Positions 1-11,976 of a DNA stretch of 64,000 nucleotides are shown here, piece after piece. Made by a program: the position numbers and the translations under genes. Each line of letters opens with the position of its first letter. Positions within the stretch are counted from its first letter, which is position 1. This DNA is from Liolophura sinensis (lineage: Eukaryota; Mollusca; Polyplacophora; Chitonida; Chitonidae). Below the pieces are notes generated by a model. It was not told the origin of the DNA. It did not search any database and was given only the letters and a program-made list of their open reading frames with translations. The DNA lies in NCBI RefSeq assembly GCF_032854445.1, contig NC_088300.1, positions 65,262,984 through 65,326,983 on the forward strand. The letters run 5' to 3'.

Positions 1-47
1 AATATTCTTGAATCCCGCGTAAAGCGCCAATAAAATAAATAAATAAA
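1..47 (+). mobile_element. SINE-A 3' tail
   Basis: This is the terminal part of the tRNA-derived SINE-A, with the conserved tail reading roughly 'attcttga..cgcgtaaa.cgccaat' followed by AATA repeats. It ends five bases from the splice donor of the esterase exon at 54-175. The SINE is therefore inserted antisense at the extreme start of that intron. The element continues beyond the left edge. Confidence 0.8.
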
Positions 48-53
48 TCTTAC

Positions 54-175
54 CTATGTCACCGCGATTGTCCATTACCCACTGCACCACACTCTTCGCA
101 TCATCGTTACATGCTGGAAACTTATGTTCAGGTGCAAGGCGGTATTCAACGTTCAACACTATGCACTTAGCTGAG
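54..175 (-). CDS. Esterase exon 3 (YRLAPEH)
   Basis: The exon is 122 bases, with acceptor attcag and donor tag|gtaag. It encodes the strand-turn signature VEYRLAPEHKFPA and the following helix ending VMDNRGDI, the segment that in this family directly precedes the nucleophile elbow. The next exon is outside the window. Confidence 0.85.
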
Positions 176-2565
176 CTGAATGGATATTAACGTAAAGCAA
201 TAATTAGCTGTTCACATAAAGGCTTATTATAGTCTATTTAATAGGAAAATCAGTGATACAGAATATTAAGTGACACTGTTTTATTATTAATATCGGCAAA
301 TTGATACGCTGTTTCATGCCAACAGAAAAGTGTTATTAAAAACAGATTATTGAAGTAAAAATAAGTGATTTCTTGATTTTCTCATTTTATGATTTTCAAC
401 GAAACATTAATGGTTAAATCTCCAAAAATAATCGGAATGACGATAGTTTGTTTCAAGTATTATTTATTGCAGAGCTCCAATATTCTCCTCGGAGTCATTC
501 CTATAAGGGACTGGACAACGGACACCGATAGAGATATAGAACATTGAGATAAGTGTTGGCTCATTCGTGTAAGGCGTTCTTTCAGCCGCAGCAATGTGGA
601 GGCAGTCTCGAAACCAGCTCCATCTGGTCGGCTGCGGCTTTAAGACAGGAGGTTTGTCTGGTACCTAAACAAAGTCCGGTGATTCAAATTTCTCATGGAG
701 CCTTATTTTTATTTTTTTATTTGACTGGTTTTAATACCCATGGTCAAGAATATAACACGTATATGACGGGGGTCAAGTTTACGGGCGAAGGAAAGCGGGG
801 TGTCCGGCGTATACCACCGACCTACGCTATATACCTGACAAATCTCTTAAAGCCGCAGTCGAATGGAGTCTCATATCCGACGGCCCATAGGTTTATATTT
901 ACCAATCGTAATCTGAATAGAAGTTCAGATTCAGGGATTAATCCTTACCTAGCCACCCGACGACACAGGGTGTCATATCCTTCCCTACAGCCGACCACCC
1001 AGCCACCACCGTGAAAATATACCCAGACGATAGGTTTGGATGGTAAGTCACGTGGCGTGTAGACTGTCACGGGTATGCCGTCTGCAAATAAATGTAGTGT
1101 TATAAATATTACATAAACCAAATGTAAAACACACTATTGTTTGAAAGCTGGTTAAGCGCAAAAAATTAACGTAAAACAATCTTTGCCACGGAAGCATCCA
1201 CCAGAAACAAGTATCTTAATACAACTTTGTACATTCATGTATTCAAAAGTACAGAGACAAATACAGCACCTAGAAACATATTTATTATACCTCATAGGTT
1301 AGTTCTTTGTTTCCATTGGTCCAGAAACGATTACATGATATTCCTCAAAACAGGATGTACATCGATCATGCGCCTCAAGGAATGCAACGTCATGCTATTT
1401 TCCCATGTTCCTATATTCAACGATCTCGTGCTAATATCCAACGATCACGTGCGTTTATTCCACAGCCGTTTTCTCCCTTTGAGAGCTCTCTGGCGTCTGT
1501 TTGTTCGTAAAGTAAACAAGCGGACGGTGGATATAGCTCTCTTATCAACGTACAAATTAGTCGATTTAAAGTACAACTCGAAAAGATACTGTTTTTTTAT
1601 TCGGTATAATAAAACATATGGTTCATGCGTTGGGGGTGGGCCATGAGGAATAGTCAGCTCTGGGAAAGTTATATTCAACTCGGGCAAGTTATATTCAACC
1701 AGAGTACAGTAAATTTTTCTTAAAGGAAGACTTCTAAAGATCGAAGTAGGCATCAGTAAATAGACCATTTAAAACTACACATAAATATACCTTCATTTAT
1801 TTTTTTAGATTTTGCGAAAAGAGTTAAAGGCGCTCAAACATTCGAATTCTAAACTCGAATTCTAAACTCTATCACGACACTGAATGTTGGATTAAGTCTT
1901 TTTGCCCATGAGTGAAAGGTGACTGAGATAATGTTCCCAAATATTCCTTCTAGAGCATCAGGAAAAAAAGTTAATGTGATGTAAGAGTTCCTAGATAACG
2001 TTAGTATGGCTTATAAAGGCCATCATAGTTTTCAAATATTTGAATGCCTTTCAACACCCTTGAAAAACATCTTATAAAGTAAAGAAAGTATACTTTTACG
2101 CATAGTTTCAGAACTTTGTATGATGAATCTTGCTTCATATTGTAGCTTTCTTTTACTTTAAAATTTTTTTCGATTATAAGTAGAGTGATTCTTCCTTGTT
2201 TCTTAATATATGGCATCATAATATTTCTCGATTTAACGACAAAGTTGTAAGAAATATAACAACAACAGTTATTTGCATGTTACACTTTTACAGGACTATC
2301 GCATTACATCACCGAACCTTGCACAGTTTTCATGATTAGTAATACTACACTGAAGTTTACCTGGTACCTGGTCCGATGGCCCTCGTATCTCCTTGATGTT
2401 ACCGTCAAACGGCCAGCTGCCTGAAAAGTGTTTTACCACAGTCAAAGACCACTCTCTGGCCTGTTTGGTAGTAAAATTACTGTAGGGAACATTAAAGCCC
2501 CGTGATTCCTTTTCTCGTAGGTAAGAAACCGTTTCTTCATTTAACTCAAATCCAGAAATATTCAT
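54..2565 (-). CDS. HSL/AADAC-like alpha/beta hydrolase, N-terminal half (3 exons, truncated by window edge)
   Basis: This gene encodes a predicted carboxylester hydrolase of the hormone-sensitive-lipase family (alpha/beta hydrolase fold-3), a group that cleaves acyl esters and acetylated amides. Coding exons run 2565-2361, 1081-949 and 175-54. The phases (1, then 2, then 1) agree, and all donors are GTAA-type with AG acceptors. From the Met at 2565 about 153 residues are visible. Residues 1-68 form a helical cap-like N-terminus. A short strand reading DGIPVTVYTP (69-78) follows, as in the family. The oxyanion-hole motif HGGGW is at 92-96 and YRLAPEH at 124-130. The catalytic serine exon (GxSxG) and the Asp and His should lie left of the window. 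The Met at 2565 is the first in frame; a possible acceptor (gtcag) about 40 bases upstream leaves a further 5' exon open. Whether it is cytosolic or ER-bound cannot be told. The family call is firm; the substrate is unknown. Confidence 0.85.
949..1081 (-). CDS. Esterase exon 2 (oxyanion HGGGW)
   Basis: The exon is 133 bases, with acceptor tttgcag and donor ag|gtaagg. It carries the first core strands and the HGGGW oxyanion loop, followed by a helix containing CRRVA. The frame is open only as an internal exon, with no start or stop codon of its own, so simple ORF finding misses it. Confidence 0.85.
2361..2565 (-). CDS. Esterase exon 1 (N-terminal cap)
   Basis: It encodes 68 residues plus one base, beginning MNISGFELNEE. 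The donor is cag|gtaaac. Charged helix-forming sequence matches the pre-core region of fold-3 hydrolases. The last base joins the next exon to make a GAC codon (Asp), restoring the expected 'PDGIPV' stretch. Confidence 0.7.
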
Positions 2566-5500
2566 CTTCAGTGCGTTCTTGAACTTCGCGCAACTGACAA
2601 AGTAATTTGTGCGAATAGAGAACAGGTCTATTCTGTTTTATCTTAGGGTACATTACCCACACCAGATCGTGTTAGCTTGTAACATATATCACCCATATAA
2701 GACAGGTCGTACATGAACATGCATGTGGCTCAGAAGATATAGGACAGTACATGGATACACAGCCATGCCCTTGTTCTGATTAACAGTAGTGTACTATCAG
2801 CAGGTTAGCAAACTGTGTCTTATCGCCGAATCAGTATAACGGTTTATTTGAATACGTCTCCAACAGCTCATACATGACCTACATATAAAGGTATAGATAT
2901 TTGTTGGCCGGTTTGATAACATGTAGGGGAGGTCACTCTAACATGCATTCATACTGTGTTGTGTCCCTTTTCCAGCGCCAGAGCTCGCGACGATGTTCTT
3001 CTCAAACACACCCGAAGTGGCGTAGACCTATAATTGTTCATGGAAAAGTCAAAATTTGACGACGACGACGACAAGCGAAGTCGTAAATTTTGGGAGACAG
3101 CACAGGTGTCCCATTTTCACCATTATAAAACATTAGAAAATGGGTGTTATTGTACTGCACAGCAATCTCCGCCTACACAAACCGGTTCTACTCGTAGGAA
3201 AAAACACATCATGCATTCTCTGCATGTTGTAACACTGCAGTGCTTATAAACTATCTCTTTACATTAAGAACACAGCTATGCAGAGAGAATGACGGAACTA
3301 CAGAAGAGAAAAAAAGTTGACATTGCTTAATTGGACCAACTAGTTTGCCTTTTCGTAAAATTTTAGACGATATGCTTCAACCTTCTGGAGAAAGTACTGC
3401 GTAAACGGTGTTTAATATGTGAAATTTTGAATACGTGAAAAGTATGATGTTAAGTAAACGTCTGCTCAACGCACAATTTGGGCACGCCTATATGTAGGTT
3501 TCGACAAGGTAGATGGTTGACGCGAAAAAATAACACTCCTTAAACGTGAGCTTTTCGCATTCGCCAGCATAATGCGATCTTCTATAGCGCCAATTTTTTT
3601 GTTTATTCAAAATAATCCCATTAGTCTCGTGTCATCTCTTTATATCCCCTGCATCTGACTGACAGTGCTAGCTTAAGGTTGCACTACTCCTGCACTGTTA
3701 AGGTGGCCAACTTAATAGAACTTCCCCCGTATGGAGAAAGAAGCTTCAAAACCTTTAAATATATACGGTCTAATTTTTTTTATTAAGTTGCCAGGTTTTG
3801 TGAAAACTGTGCATTAACAGAACGCTACAGAAATCCAAATGCAGGTTCAGTAGAGAACATTTAGTCCAGTTAATTATCAACGTTGTCTTCAAGTTTGAAT
3901 CGACTAGTTATATATAGGGTCGTGTCATTTGAAAGTTTGCTCTCTGATGTCTTCCTTGAACGGGACAATTTATTTGGGAAACACAATTATCAAGTAAAAC
4001 ATGAGAATTTCCGTCTTAACAAAGCCCAATGGTTAATCTGCCCTTAAGATGGTCACAACCGGAAAGATATACACACTGGGCTGAATGCTTCGAATATTTT
4101 CACTGGATTAAATGTTATTTCGGTCACGTGACTTGTCCTAATGAGCTGTGATGATAAGCCGAGGCCTTTTTCCCAAAGTCGACAAGAAAACGAAAGTTGA
4201 GAAGGCGAGAAAAAGGTTAAGAAAAACTCAGGAACGGAGTCAAGGATACCATTGTTCTAGGAGATTATTGCATAGGAAAAGTTTAAGCTCCTACTCACCC
4301 ATACAAATTCCGAACACCTGGAATGTGCTGGCTAAATCCTCGGCTGCTACTAATTACCCACAAGTCCACTAAAGGGCCATTAGGATAACCTCTGCTTCCA
4401 TACCCTAACCCTTTCTTTAAGGAGATATGGTTTTCGTTGACTTGTTTACCGGGCCAATTCCACAAAGCCACTTCTGACTAAAGTTTAAATTTTAAATCTT
4501 TCCATAACACTTAATTTTGGTACAGAAAGTTGAATTCGGATACTTTAGACAATACTTTGATGAGGGGGACAAAATTTTTTACTTCACTAAACCGAAAAAT
4601 AAGCTGTAAAATCGTATTTCAAATTTTGACAAGTCAGAAATATTTTTGTGGAATCGATGCTTGGAAACTTATGTTATTCACTCGTCTGCTTGTTTCATTG
4701 TAAAACGCTATACTCAAGAAATGTTCACTAATACGATAGTGACCAGTTTCATATGTGAAGGAAACTGGAGTGCCCAGAGTAAGCAACCGGCCTTTCTCGA
4801 GTTCCTTTGCGAACTATTCCACATGTGACATATGTCCCATTGGTAACACGTAAAATGTCCGCAGTAGACGAGACAGCGTCGTTGACCAGTCTTGCCAGTG
4901 GGAACAATGAAGTGAAGAAGAATATTGAAAATTTTCTGCATGTCCGAGAATCAAAATGAACCCACGTCTTTGACCGAGCTGAAAAAAAGGCAAGCACATT
5001 AACACTACCAAACGCTTGGCTTAAGATAACTCAATAAAATATTTCCATATTAGGTCGATCACGTCTTTAAAGTTATGTTCACTGCCGGTTTAGTTTAGAG
5101 CATTCACAAAACTCACCGCGCCGTCATAACAGTGAATCATTCTGTAGTAACCGGTGAAAACATCCAATCAAAACAAAAAATAATTTCTTCAAAAACGTAA
5201 CATCATTTCATCTTTTCCTGCCGGTAATTCTGGTTTCGTAAGGTTACACTAGTCCCTAGTTTCTGAAAATGCTGCCATAAATGGAACCATTTTCATATTC
5301 CTGAAGATGGCTACATAGTTACGCCCAAATATAGAATACCAAATATGTTGACTTCAATACACGTTTCCCTTGTTCTGATCTCTGGTCATAGTTCTTTTTG
5401 GGAAGGTGTTGAACAGTCTGCTATTGAGTTAGGTATTGTTTTTCAAGGGCATAAACAAAAATAGCGATCAATGAGTGACGAAAGTGTCAACATATAACTA

Positions 5501-7980
5501 AAGTCATTTTCAAAGATGAATGAATGAATCAATGATTCAGGTTTCACGCCACATTGGCAATATGTCAGCCATATCATGGCGATGAATGATTTTATGACTT
5601 CACTCCAAAGACAAAATGACAGTATTAAATGAACATCTCGTTTATAACACACTTATTTCACATGTGCCACTAACTGTATTTAAATCTGTAGATATTTCTC
5701 AATATTGCCAGGCAAACTCATATACATGTATACATTGTAACATAATTATTACTTCAGAACAATTGTATAAATGTCACCTCAGCGTGACAATTACCTCTTT
5801 GTAACTCACTCTTTGACGGAATACGTGATTCAGGTAGGTGAACAATTTTTGATAACAATTTTCACATGGAAATGGCAACAGGGATTTCTCTTATGCTTAG
5901 TACAACAAACAATCAATTTGGGAAAGCTTTGGCTTATAATGTACACACAAACATATAGCATCAGAAGGAGCACACGCAATGGCTAGCAGACGTAGGGCAT
6001 TCATTAGGATGAATGGGGAGGGCATGATACAAACGGAAATGGGCGCCCAACTAAACAAATGCGGAAGGAAAGTTTGTGATGGATTCACGGGCTGGGCAGG
6101 GTACAGCCCGTGTAATGCCAAATCTCGTTTATCAACATGAACTTTCTTCTGACACGTGAAGACGAGTCTATCTAATAACCTGCAAATCTCACCCTAAAGT
6201 CCTCTTACATGAATTCCACGCAAGGCTGTGTAATCAGACAGCCATAGAAATGATAATGCTGTTTACCGCATCAGATACCCGCAAATATATAACAAAACAT
6301 GTACAGATAAAACAAATGGTCGTACCATAACAAAATCTTTCTGGATAAATATGGCAATTCACACATACATGCTCAATTTACAAATAATCTTCAACTGATA
6401 ACCATAACACGCTGTTTTACCCATTCCATAGTCTATACGTATATACTCATCATAACATCCATATATAGAACTGCCGAACGTTTCGATTTATGTAACGCAA
6501 TCCACAGTTCCACATCACCTTTGTTCAACGCTGAAGACGACGAATCAATCAATGCTGTAGCTATTGTCTTATAGCAGCGTTTCTTGGGGACACATTGGTG
6601 GAATGGATTTTTAGTAAAATCTTGTCGAATCTACATTCCGGAAGACAAGCAGAATAACTGTGAAAACTGTAAATGCTGGGAGTGTCATCATATGTCCAAA
6701 CCATGCCAGGACTTCAAATACGCTCACAAATGATTATCCATTGCGGAATTGGTAGGATCACACTTTTCTTCCATCAAACAACTGCAGTCTGAGTGATTAA
6801 GACTTGATGTGGTATTGGAGACTCATATTTCCCAAATGTAATAGTAAGCCAGTGAGGCTGTTTGTGTCTTGGGATGTTTTACGTGCCGTCATTAAAGGAA
6901 ATTTAACACCCAGTCAGTGAATCAGTGCTAAAGAACGCACACGTTATAAAGGATATGTATTTAGACATTCCTTTCATGCCTTGCTTTTGTGGCAGTGTAA
7001 ATCACAATTTAAACTTCAAAGCAGTGAGGCATGAACTCACACTAGAATCTCAGTATCGCCATGTTTAGTTAACTAAAAACGCCATTTCATGGATAACAAT
7101 TTTGCAAGAAAAAAAAAACGGCTAAAAGATTTTTATCGTGATCAGTTTCCACAAACGTAAGGAAACTGTTTCTCAAACAAGCGGTATTAAAGCAACACAG
7201 TATTATGGCAGATTCAACGTAACATTATTTTCGAGGACAGTGACAAGGGCGCTCAGTTTGCTACAAAGTCATAGTGCGCTTGTATGCTCGATATACTCTC
7301 ATACTGGAGTAACTTTGGAAATTCATTCCATATACGCTAGTACAAGCACAAATACAGGGCACCAAGAAGGATAAGCTATACATTTCCATAGTAACGAACT
7401 ATATCACAACCATGACACAAACAAGAAGTCTGTGACAACATTAATAAAAGAATCACCGGGAAAACAGTTATTTTTAAAGACAGCACTTTGTGTTCACAAA
7501 TTCTCCGAGTGGCTGCCCACACCTCTTAGCACCTGGCCAGTGAGCATCACGTGACAATAGTCAATCTAATTAACAGGTATGATAAACTCTTACAATGAAT
7601 AACGGCAGTAGGAATATGTGGAATCGGTCAACTCTACAAACGACACAGCATTCACGTGAAAAACAAACCCTAATATACTCTACAGGGGAATTCTAAAGAC
7701 AAAACAGTCCAAACTGTGTATGGATCTATCCGGTTTCGAACAGCTGACCACCGAATACAACTGGCTTAAATCGGCGACGAAATGTATTGACTGCGTGAAG
7801 AAGTCGCCATTCTGTTACTTCACAGGCACCATATCTTCTAGTTGAAAATAGCCAAATGGTGAGGCGTATGGCCACGACCAGATCTGGCCGGTCGACTCTT
7901 ATTGCAAACAACATATACCGATAACAATACGATATGATGGCGCCACCGCAACTTTGAGGCATTCAAAACCATTTATAGTA
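2566..7980. other. No supported gene
   Basis: The only open frames here are short and in AT-rich sequence, without recognisable domains or paired splice signals. A (GAC)n run at 3057-3073 gives a poly-Asp peptide in one frame, without other coding support. The 5' part of the esterase gene may lie here, but I could not identify an upstream exon. Confidence 0.5.
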
Positions 7981-8008
7981 CATACGGACCACGTTCCTGG
8001 TGACTCGC

Positions 8009-8020
8009 TCTACTATAAAA
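8009..8020 (+). promoter_or_regulatory. TATA-like box, possible plus-strand promoter
   Basis: The sequence tactataaaaag resembles a strong metazoan TATA box on the plus strand. It lies downstream of the bZIP gene, which runs the other way. No convincing plus-strand exon follows: the first good ATG, near 8151, opens only 13 codons. It may be a chance match. Confidence 0.2.
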
Positions 8021-8416
8021 AGCTGAAGTCCGGAAGTTCTTGAGTGTCGATGCTAACGGTTGTTGAAATTTCTCTACGTTTTCCCTGTTTGTCCTCAGTA
8101 CGTCACTGACACAGAGCAGTCTGGAACAGTTGCGAAAAAAGTACCGCTACAATGACTTCCACAACGTTGCCGCTCTTTTTAAGTCTTTGCTGACCACCAT
8201 CAAAGATACGGTTTACACCATTCATTTTTCATTGAATCACAGGTCCACGGTTGCAGTCAAACTTTCAACAAACACTCCTTTTCGCAACTGAATTCGTTTT
8301 TTTCCCTTCATCACAACCTTTGCTGAGGAGTTTACACGCGCGCCTTCAACGGGCGTTTTATAGTGGTGCTCTGGTAGTGTGAAACCCCGGGATTCAAGGG
8401 CCATAACTCGGGTGGA

Positions 8417-8776
8417 TCATAAAGAGGATGTTCGCAGTCGTTTCGATGTACTCACCTCACTACAGTCCGTATAATCTGATTGATTTTTCATAACCCTCAA
8501 GTCTAACGGGAAGTCTTGCTCTGTCACTTTACTGACTTCCGGTTGCACAGGTGGCAGGGCAGGTTCAACTTCTTCCAGTTCCTGCTTGCAAGGTCGAGTT
8601 CGCAGATCCAGCGGCTGAATACAGTCCAGAGAATTCATAGGAACAGTTTTTGGTTGCACTTTCTCACATGATTGCAAGTGAGTCTTTAAAATAGATTCCA
8701 GTTCACTTTTTTCTGATTCTAAACTTCGAATTTCCCATACCAGTTTATTATTGCTATCTTCCAAAGTTTCCAATTC
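8417..8776 (-). CDS. bZIP gene exon C (zipper and PLDLR motifs)
   Basis: The exon has acceptor attttcag and runs 119 codons to TGA at 8419-8417. It encodes heptads 2-5 of the zipper and both PLDLR motifs. A perfect donor (gag|gtgagt) sits at 8456/8455, 12 codons before the stop. The last 13 residues may therefore be an alternative, read-through end, with another exon further left in the spliced form. Confidence 0.85.
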   Translation of the reverse strand, partial: ELETLEDSNNKLVWEIRSLESEKSELESILKTHLQSCEKVQPKTVPMNSLDCIQPLDLRTRPCKQELEEVEPALPPVQPEVSKVTEQDFPLDLRVMKNQSDYTDCSEVSTSKRLRTSSL

Positions 8777-11025
8777 CTGAAAATTAATCACAGGTTTACT
8801 ATCAAAAGTGCATTTACAGTTATTCTTCCAGGAATAAAGCCAGATAGTCGAGAAGAAACTTTATTCTAGGGGCGTGTAAGTTGCGTGTAAGTTGTTACTA
8901 TTAAAAATTAACTTAAACAGTTACAATAAATCCCTTGCTGACAATTAATAGGTCGGATTTCACCAGTTATACACGTCACCATTCCGGAACTATCACTGCT
9001 GTGGTTTTACTCTCTATGCTGTAGTCTTTCATACCGATAAGGGCTGTAATAATTCAAAGTTTACATTGCGTTAGATTATTGTTGCAATTTAGAAAGCCAC
9101 ATCCATGACTTTCAATCTGATTTAAAGTGGTGGTTGGAGGATTTAAAGAGCATAAAGCGTCAACTCATTTTACTACTCATCTAAACCGTCCATCTCACTC
9201 TACGAAAAAATTTTTAAAGGTAAGTTCCGGTAAGAACTTTACAATTTCAGTTACCTGAACAAGTTTATCGCAATAGCTTTTCCGCCGTTCTCGCATTCGT
9301 TGCGCCGCTAATCTATTTCGTTCTTTCCGTACATGAGCTCGTCGTTGAATATGTAGAAGCTCTTCTGGAGCCAGAGATTTGTCCTGCAAAAGGAATAAAA
9401 CTTGAACATGAGATGTTACCAAACTTTGAGACTTGCAGCACTTCCACGGAAAAGTTATACACCCTCGTTTTACTCGATTCATCTGATGCTGAGAACTGGC
9501 CTTAAAGGACAAGAAAACATAAAAAATGAAAGTATATGAAAGAGCCTTTAAATTTACTTGCAAATATGATCTTTAACATTTTTTTCCATTATTTCCCAGG
9601 AGAATAGGGGGAATAGAGCAAATATATTTATTACATCTTCATTTATAGCATTGTAACACACACCCTATATATACCAAAAGGTGGTCCCAAATACCCACCA
9701 TACACAATTATTTTCTATTGTCTTTTTCTCTTTAAACAAAAAACGTAAAAATATCGAAGAACATATTCACAGCTAACTTTCATCTGCATCTGAACTTACG
9801 GAACTTTTTATTTTCTCCCCTTTTAAAATAATAACTCTATTTTGTTTTCCAGGGATTGCATGGATCACCTTACAGCTTCATCAAGATAAAATAAAATTTG
9901 TTTAATTGACCTAATGATGATTTGCCCAGATTCATAAAAAATACTTTTAATTCGGCAGACTGCGATGGAAAATAACAAGCCAATTTCAAACCTCGCTCAA
10001 GGTGGTTAAATTGGTCTAAAAGACTATGAATATATGTTCTTCTCCAATCAGTTTGTAACATTCGACTGAAATGTAAGTAATTCTACACTGAATTCTGCAA
10101 GTCAGTAAGCCGAATTGCACCCTATGAAGGAAGCTTAAAAGGTAAACCTATTTATTTGATTATTGTTCAATTAACGCCTTACTCAAGAAATATTTCACTT
10201 ATACGATGGAGGCCAGTTTCATTCGTTGTGTACTGAATTGTATTTCAGTTTTATTGATAGACTTACATGAAAATCGACATAAAACAGCATATCATAATTG
10301 GAGTTTAACGACACAGCCATGTTGGCCACAAAAGACGAATTCACTCAGGGAATTAATGTGACGGTGCACTTTCCCTACAAAAAACCACTGAATCAGGTTC
10401 TAACCGGATAGAACATTGCTGTCTTGTAACATATACATTATAACTACTTTATACTAAAAAAATTAAGCAATTAAATTTAACATAACGTCTGTTATCTGAG
10501 TGATGCTATAATGTATTCTGTTATTGTAACATTATTTTGTCACATTCAACATAATATCCTGTTAGTCTAATAGAATATTTATGTTAAATTAATACAATAG
10601 ATGTGTTATATTTAACAGAATTATCTGCTGCGATAACAGAATACACTCTAGCATCACCCAGATAGCAGACTTTGTGTTAAATTTAACCGATTAATTTTAC
10701 TAGCTTGTCCACGTATAGCCAGCGCCAGGACAGGAATAATCTTCGTAACTTTCTTCAATATTACTTTAGGCGCGTAGGGTTCCCCATTCAGTCACAATAG
10801 CTTTCTGGGACGGTGCAAGGTAGAAAGCTTATAGTTAAGGTGTTTTCCTACCTCTACAGGGCTGTCCAAAATGAAGTCCAGGCACAGAGCGTCTTTACCA
10901 TTCATGGCTCGCTTCTCTTGAATCGCCTGACGGAGTCTGCCTTTGACCACAGATACCTGTTCCCAATCAAGAGAATTGAGCGGCGGGATGTCGGCCTGCC
11001 GCTTCGCCTTCAAACCCCTGGTCAT
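8417..11025 (-). CDS. bZIP transcription factor, Fos/ATF3/JDP2-like (3 exons)
   Basis: This is a nuclear DNA-binding factor of the AP-1/ATF3 type, expected to dimerise through a leucine zipper and bind TRE/CRE-like sites. Exons run 11039-10852, 9383-9255 and 8776-8417. All joins fall between codons (phase 0) with consensus splice sites. From the Met at 11025 (A at -3) the product is 220 aa, against 181 for human ATF3. Residues 22-36 (VKGRLRQAIQ and neighbours) resemble the short helix before the bZIP in ATF3. The basic region is at 72-93, with the signature N81-x2-AA-x2-M88-R89. The usual Cys of the Fos/ATF3 signature is replaced by Met88. The zipper leucines are 99, 106, 113, 120 and 127, then His134, the exact Fos-family spacing. 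The C-terminus holds PLDLR at 156-160 and again at 191-195, resembling CtBP-binding PxDLS motifs. Exon 1 begins with two bases of a split codon, so an upstream exon probably exists. The subfamily (ATF3, JDP2 or Fos) is not resolved. Confidence 0.85.
9255..9383 (-). CDS. bZIP gene exon B (basic region)
   Basis: The exon is 129 bases, exactly 43 codons, with acceptor cttttgcag and donor cag|gtaact. It carries the whole DNA-binding basic region (RKERNRLAAQRMRERRK) and the first zipper Leu. Confidence 0.9.
10452..10702. mobile_element. Fold-back MITE with ~68-bp terminal inverted repeats
   Basis: The left arm (about 10455-10526) and the reverse complement of the right arm (about 10631-10699) share the core ttaaatttaacat/ca, then gtctg.tatctg.gtgatgcta and gtattctgttat, with few mismatches over about 68 bp. 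The centre is AT-rich and partly self-complementary. There is no coding capacity. It sits in the first visible intron of the bZIP gene. Flanking TA dinucleotides would fit a Tc1/mariner-type non-autonomous element; this class is inference. Confidence 0.7.
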
Positions 11026-11039
11026 GTTCGGATTGTCCC
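10852..11039 (-). CDS. bZIP gene exon A
   Basis: The exon is 188 bases, with acceptor tcaccag and donor gag|gtagga. It encodes the pre-bZIP region. The Met at 11025-11023 is the best start within it, but the frame stays open to the acceptor, so translation may begin in an unseen exon ending with one codon base. Confidence 0.7.
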
Positions 11040-11211
11040 CTGGTGAAGACAAAAACAAGGTGTTAGAGAAGGACTGGTTAACCAATGGCTGAAAAGTCGC
11101 CCTGTGTGGTACGCATTTAGACACACGCTTATGAGATGAAACAAATGTGTTTTTTATGGGACTAACAAATCGATGAGAGCTTTAATTGTATAGTGTTTAA
11201 TGTCCTCATAC

Positions 11212-11345
11212 ATTTATTTATCTATTTATACTCAAGAATATTTCACTTAGACGACGGTGGGGGGGGGGGGGGGTGAGGGACGGTCTAAACCCACGATCAT
11301 TCGCAGGTTTCTGCCAGACCTTCCCACGTACTTATGTCCTAATGT
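11212..11345 (-). mobile_element. SINE-A fragment, reverse, with poly-G expansion
   Basis: The reverse-complement tail (atttatttat..actcaagaatatttcacttagacgacgg) is followed by a run of 15 G and the cgttcccac-type internal segment. It is diverged and truncated. Confidence 0.7.
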
Positions 11346-11782
11346 GACGGGGGAGGGGGGAGGGGGCACCAGCTGGGATTTGAAACAGCGATTCGTGGGT
11401 TTGGTGTTTTCTACTACTACACTAAAATGAAATTCCCTCCAGCCTGGAGGTAGATAGCGCTTACATATCACCATGTTACACACATTGTTTTATGAAACGT
11501 CTTAATACTGAAGTCGAGAATTCAAACACAGTAGCAATTAAAACGTTATTCTCTGGGAAGTTTAAAATTTGTACACTGCACAATTTGAGCTTTTTCCTGT
11601 TCAGAGTTAGCTTTTTAAGCACTTGGAAGTTATAACTTAACTCTTAAGTTGCTTGATAAATACGGACAAAGCAATACGCACTTTGTAATATGTAATGCCC
11701 CGAACACTGTGGCCACCGTCTTACCTCAAAACTTAAATGTTTATGTGAATAAGATATTTCATTACCTCAAAGAGCATAACTT

Positions 11783-11968
11783 GTGTTTATTTATTTGGTT
11801 GATGTTTTACGCCGTGCTCAAGAATTATACGACGGCGGCCAGCATTATGGTGGGGAGAGAGAAAAACCGGGCAGAAACCGGGTGGGGGGGACCCACAACC
11901 ATCCGCAGGTTGTTGACAGACCTTCCCACGTACGACCAGAGAGTAAGCCAGCATGAGTTGGACTTGAA
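11783..11968 (-). mobile_element. SINE-A, 5'-truncated, reverse
   Basis: The tail, the middle part (ggccagcattatggtgg) and the cttcccacgtac segment are all recognisable in reverse. The 8-bp repeat cataactt at 11775-11782 and 11969-11976 is a likely target-site duplication. The tRNA-like head is missing. Confidence 0.75.
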
Positions 11969-11976
11969 CATAACTT

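Noticed and set aside
3034-3249. ORF with a DDDDDK stretch
   Set aside because: It comes from a short (GAC)n run; the rest of the peptide shows no coding character.
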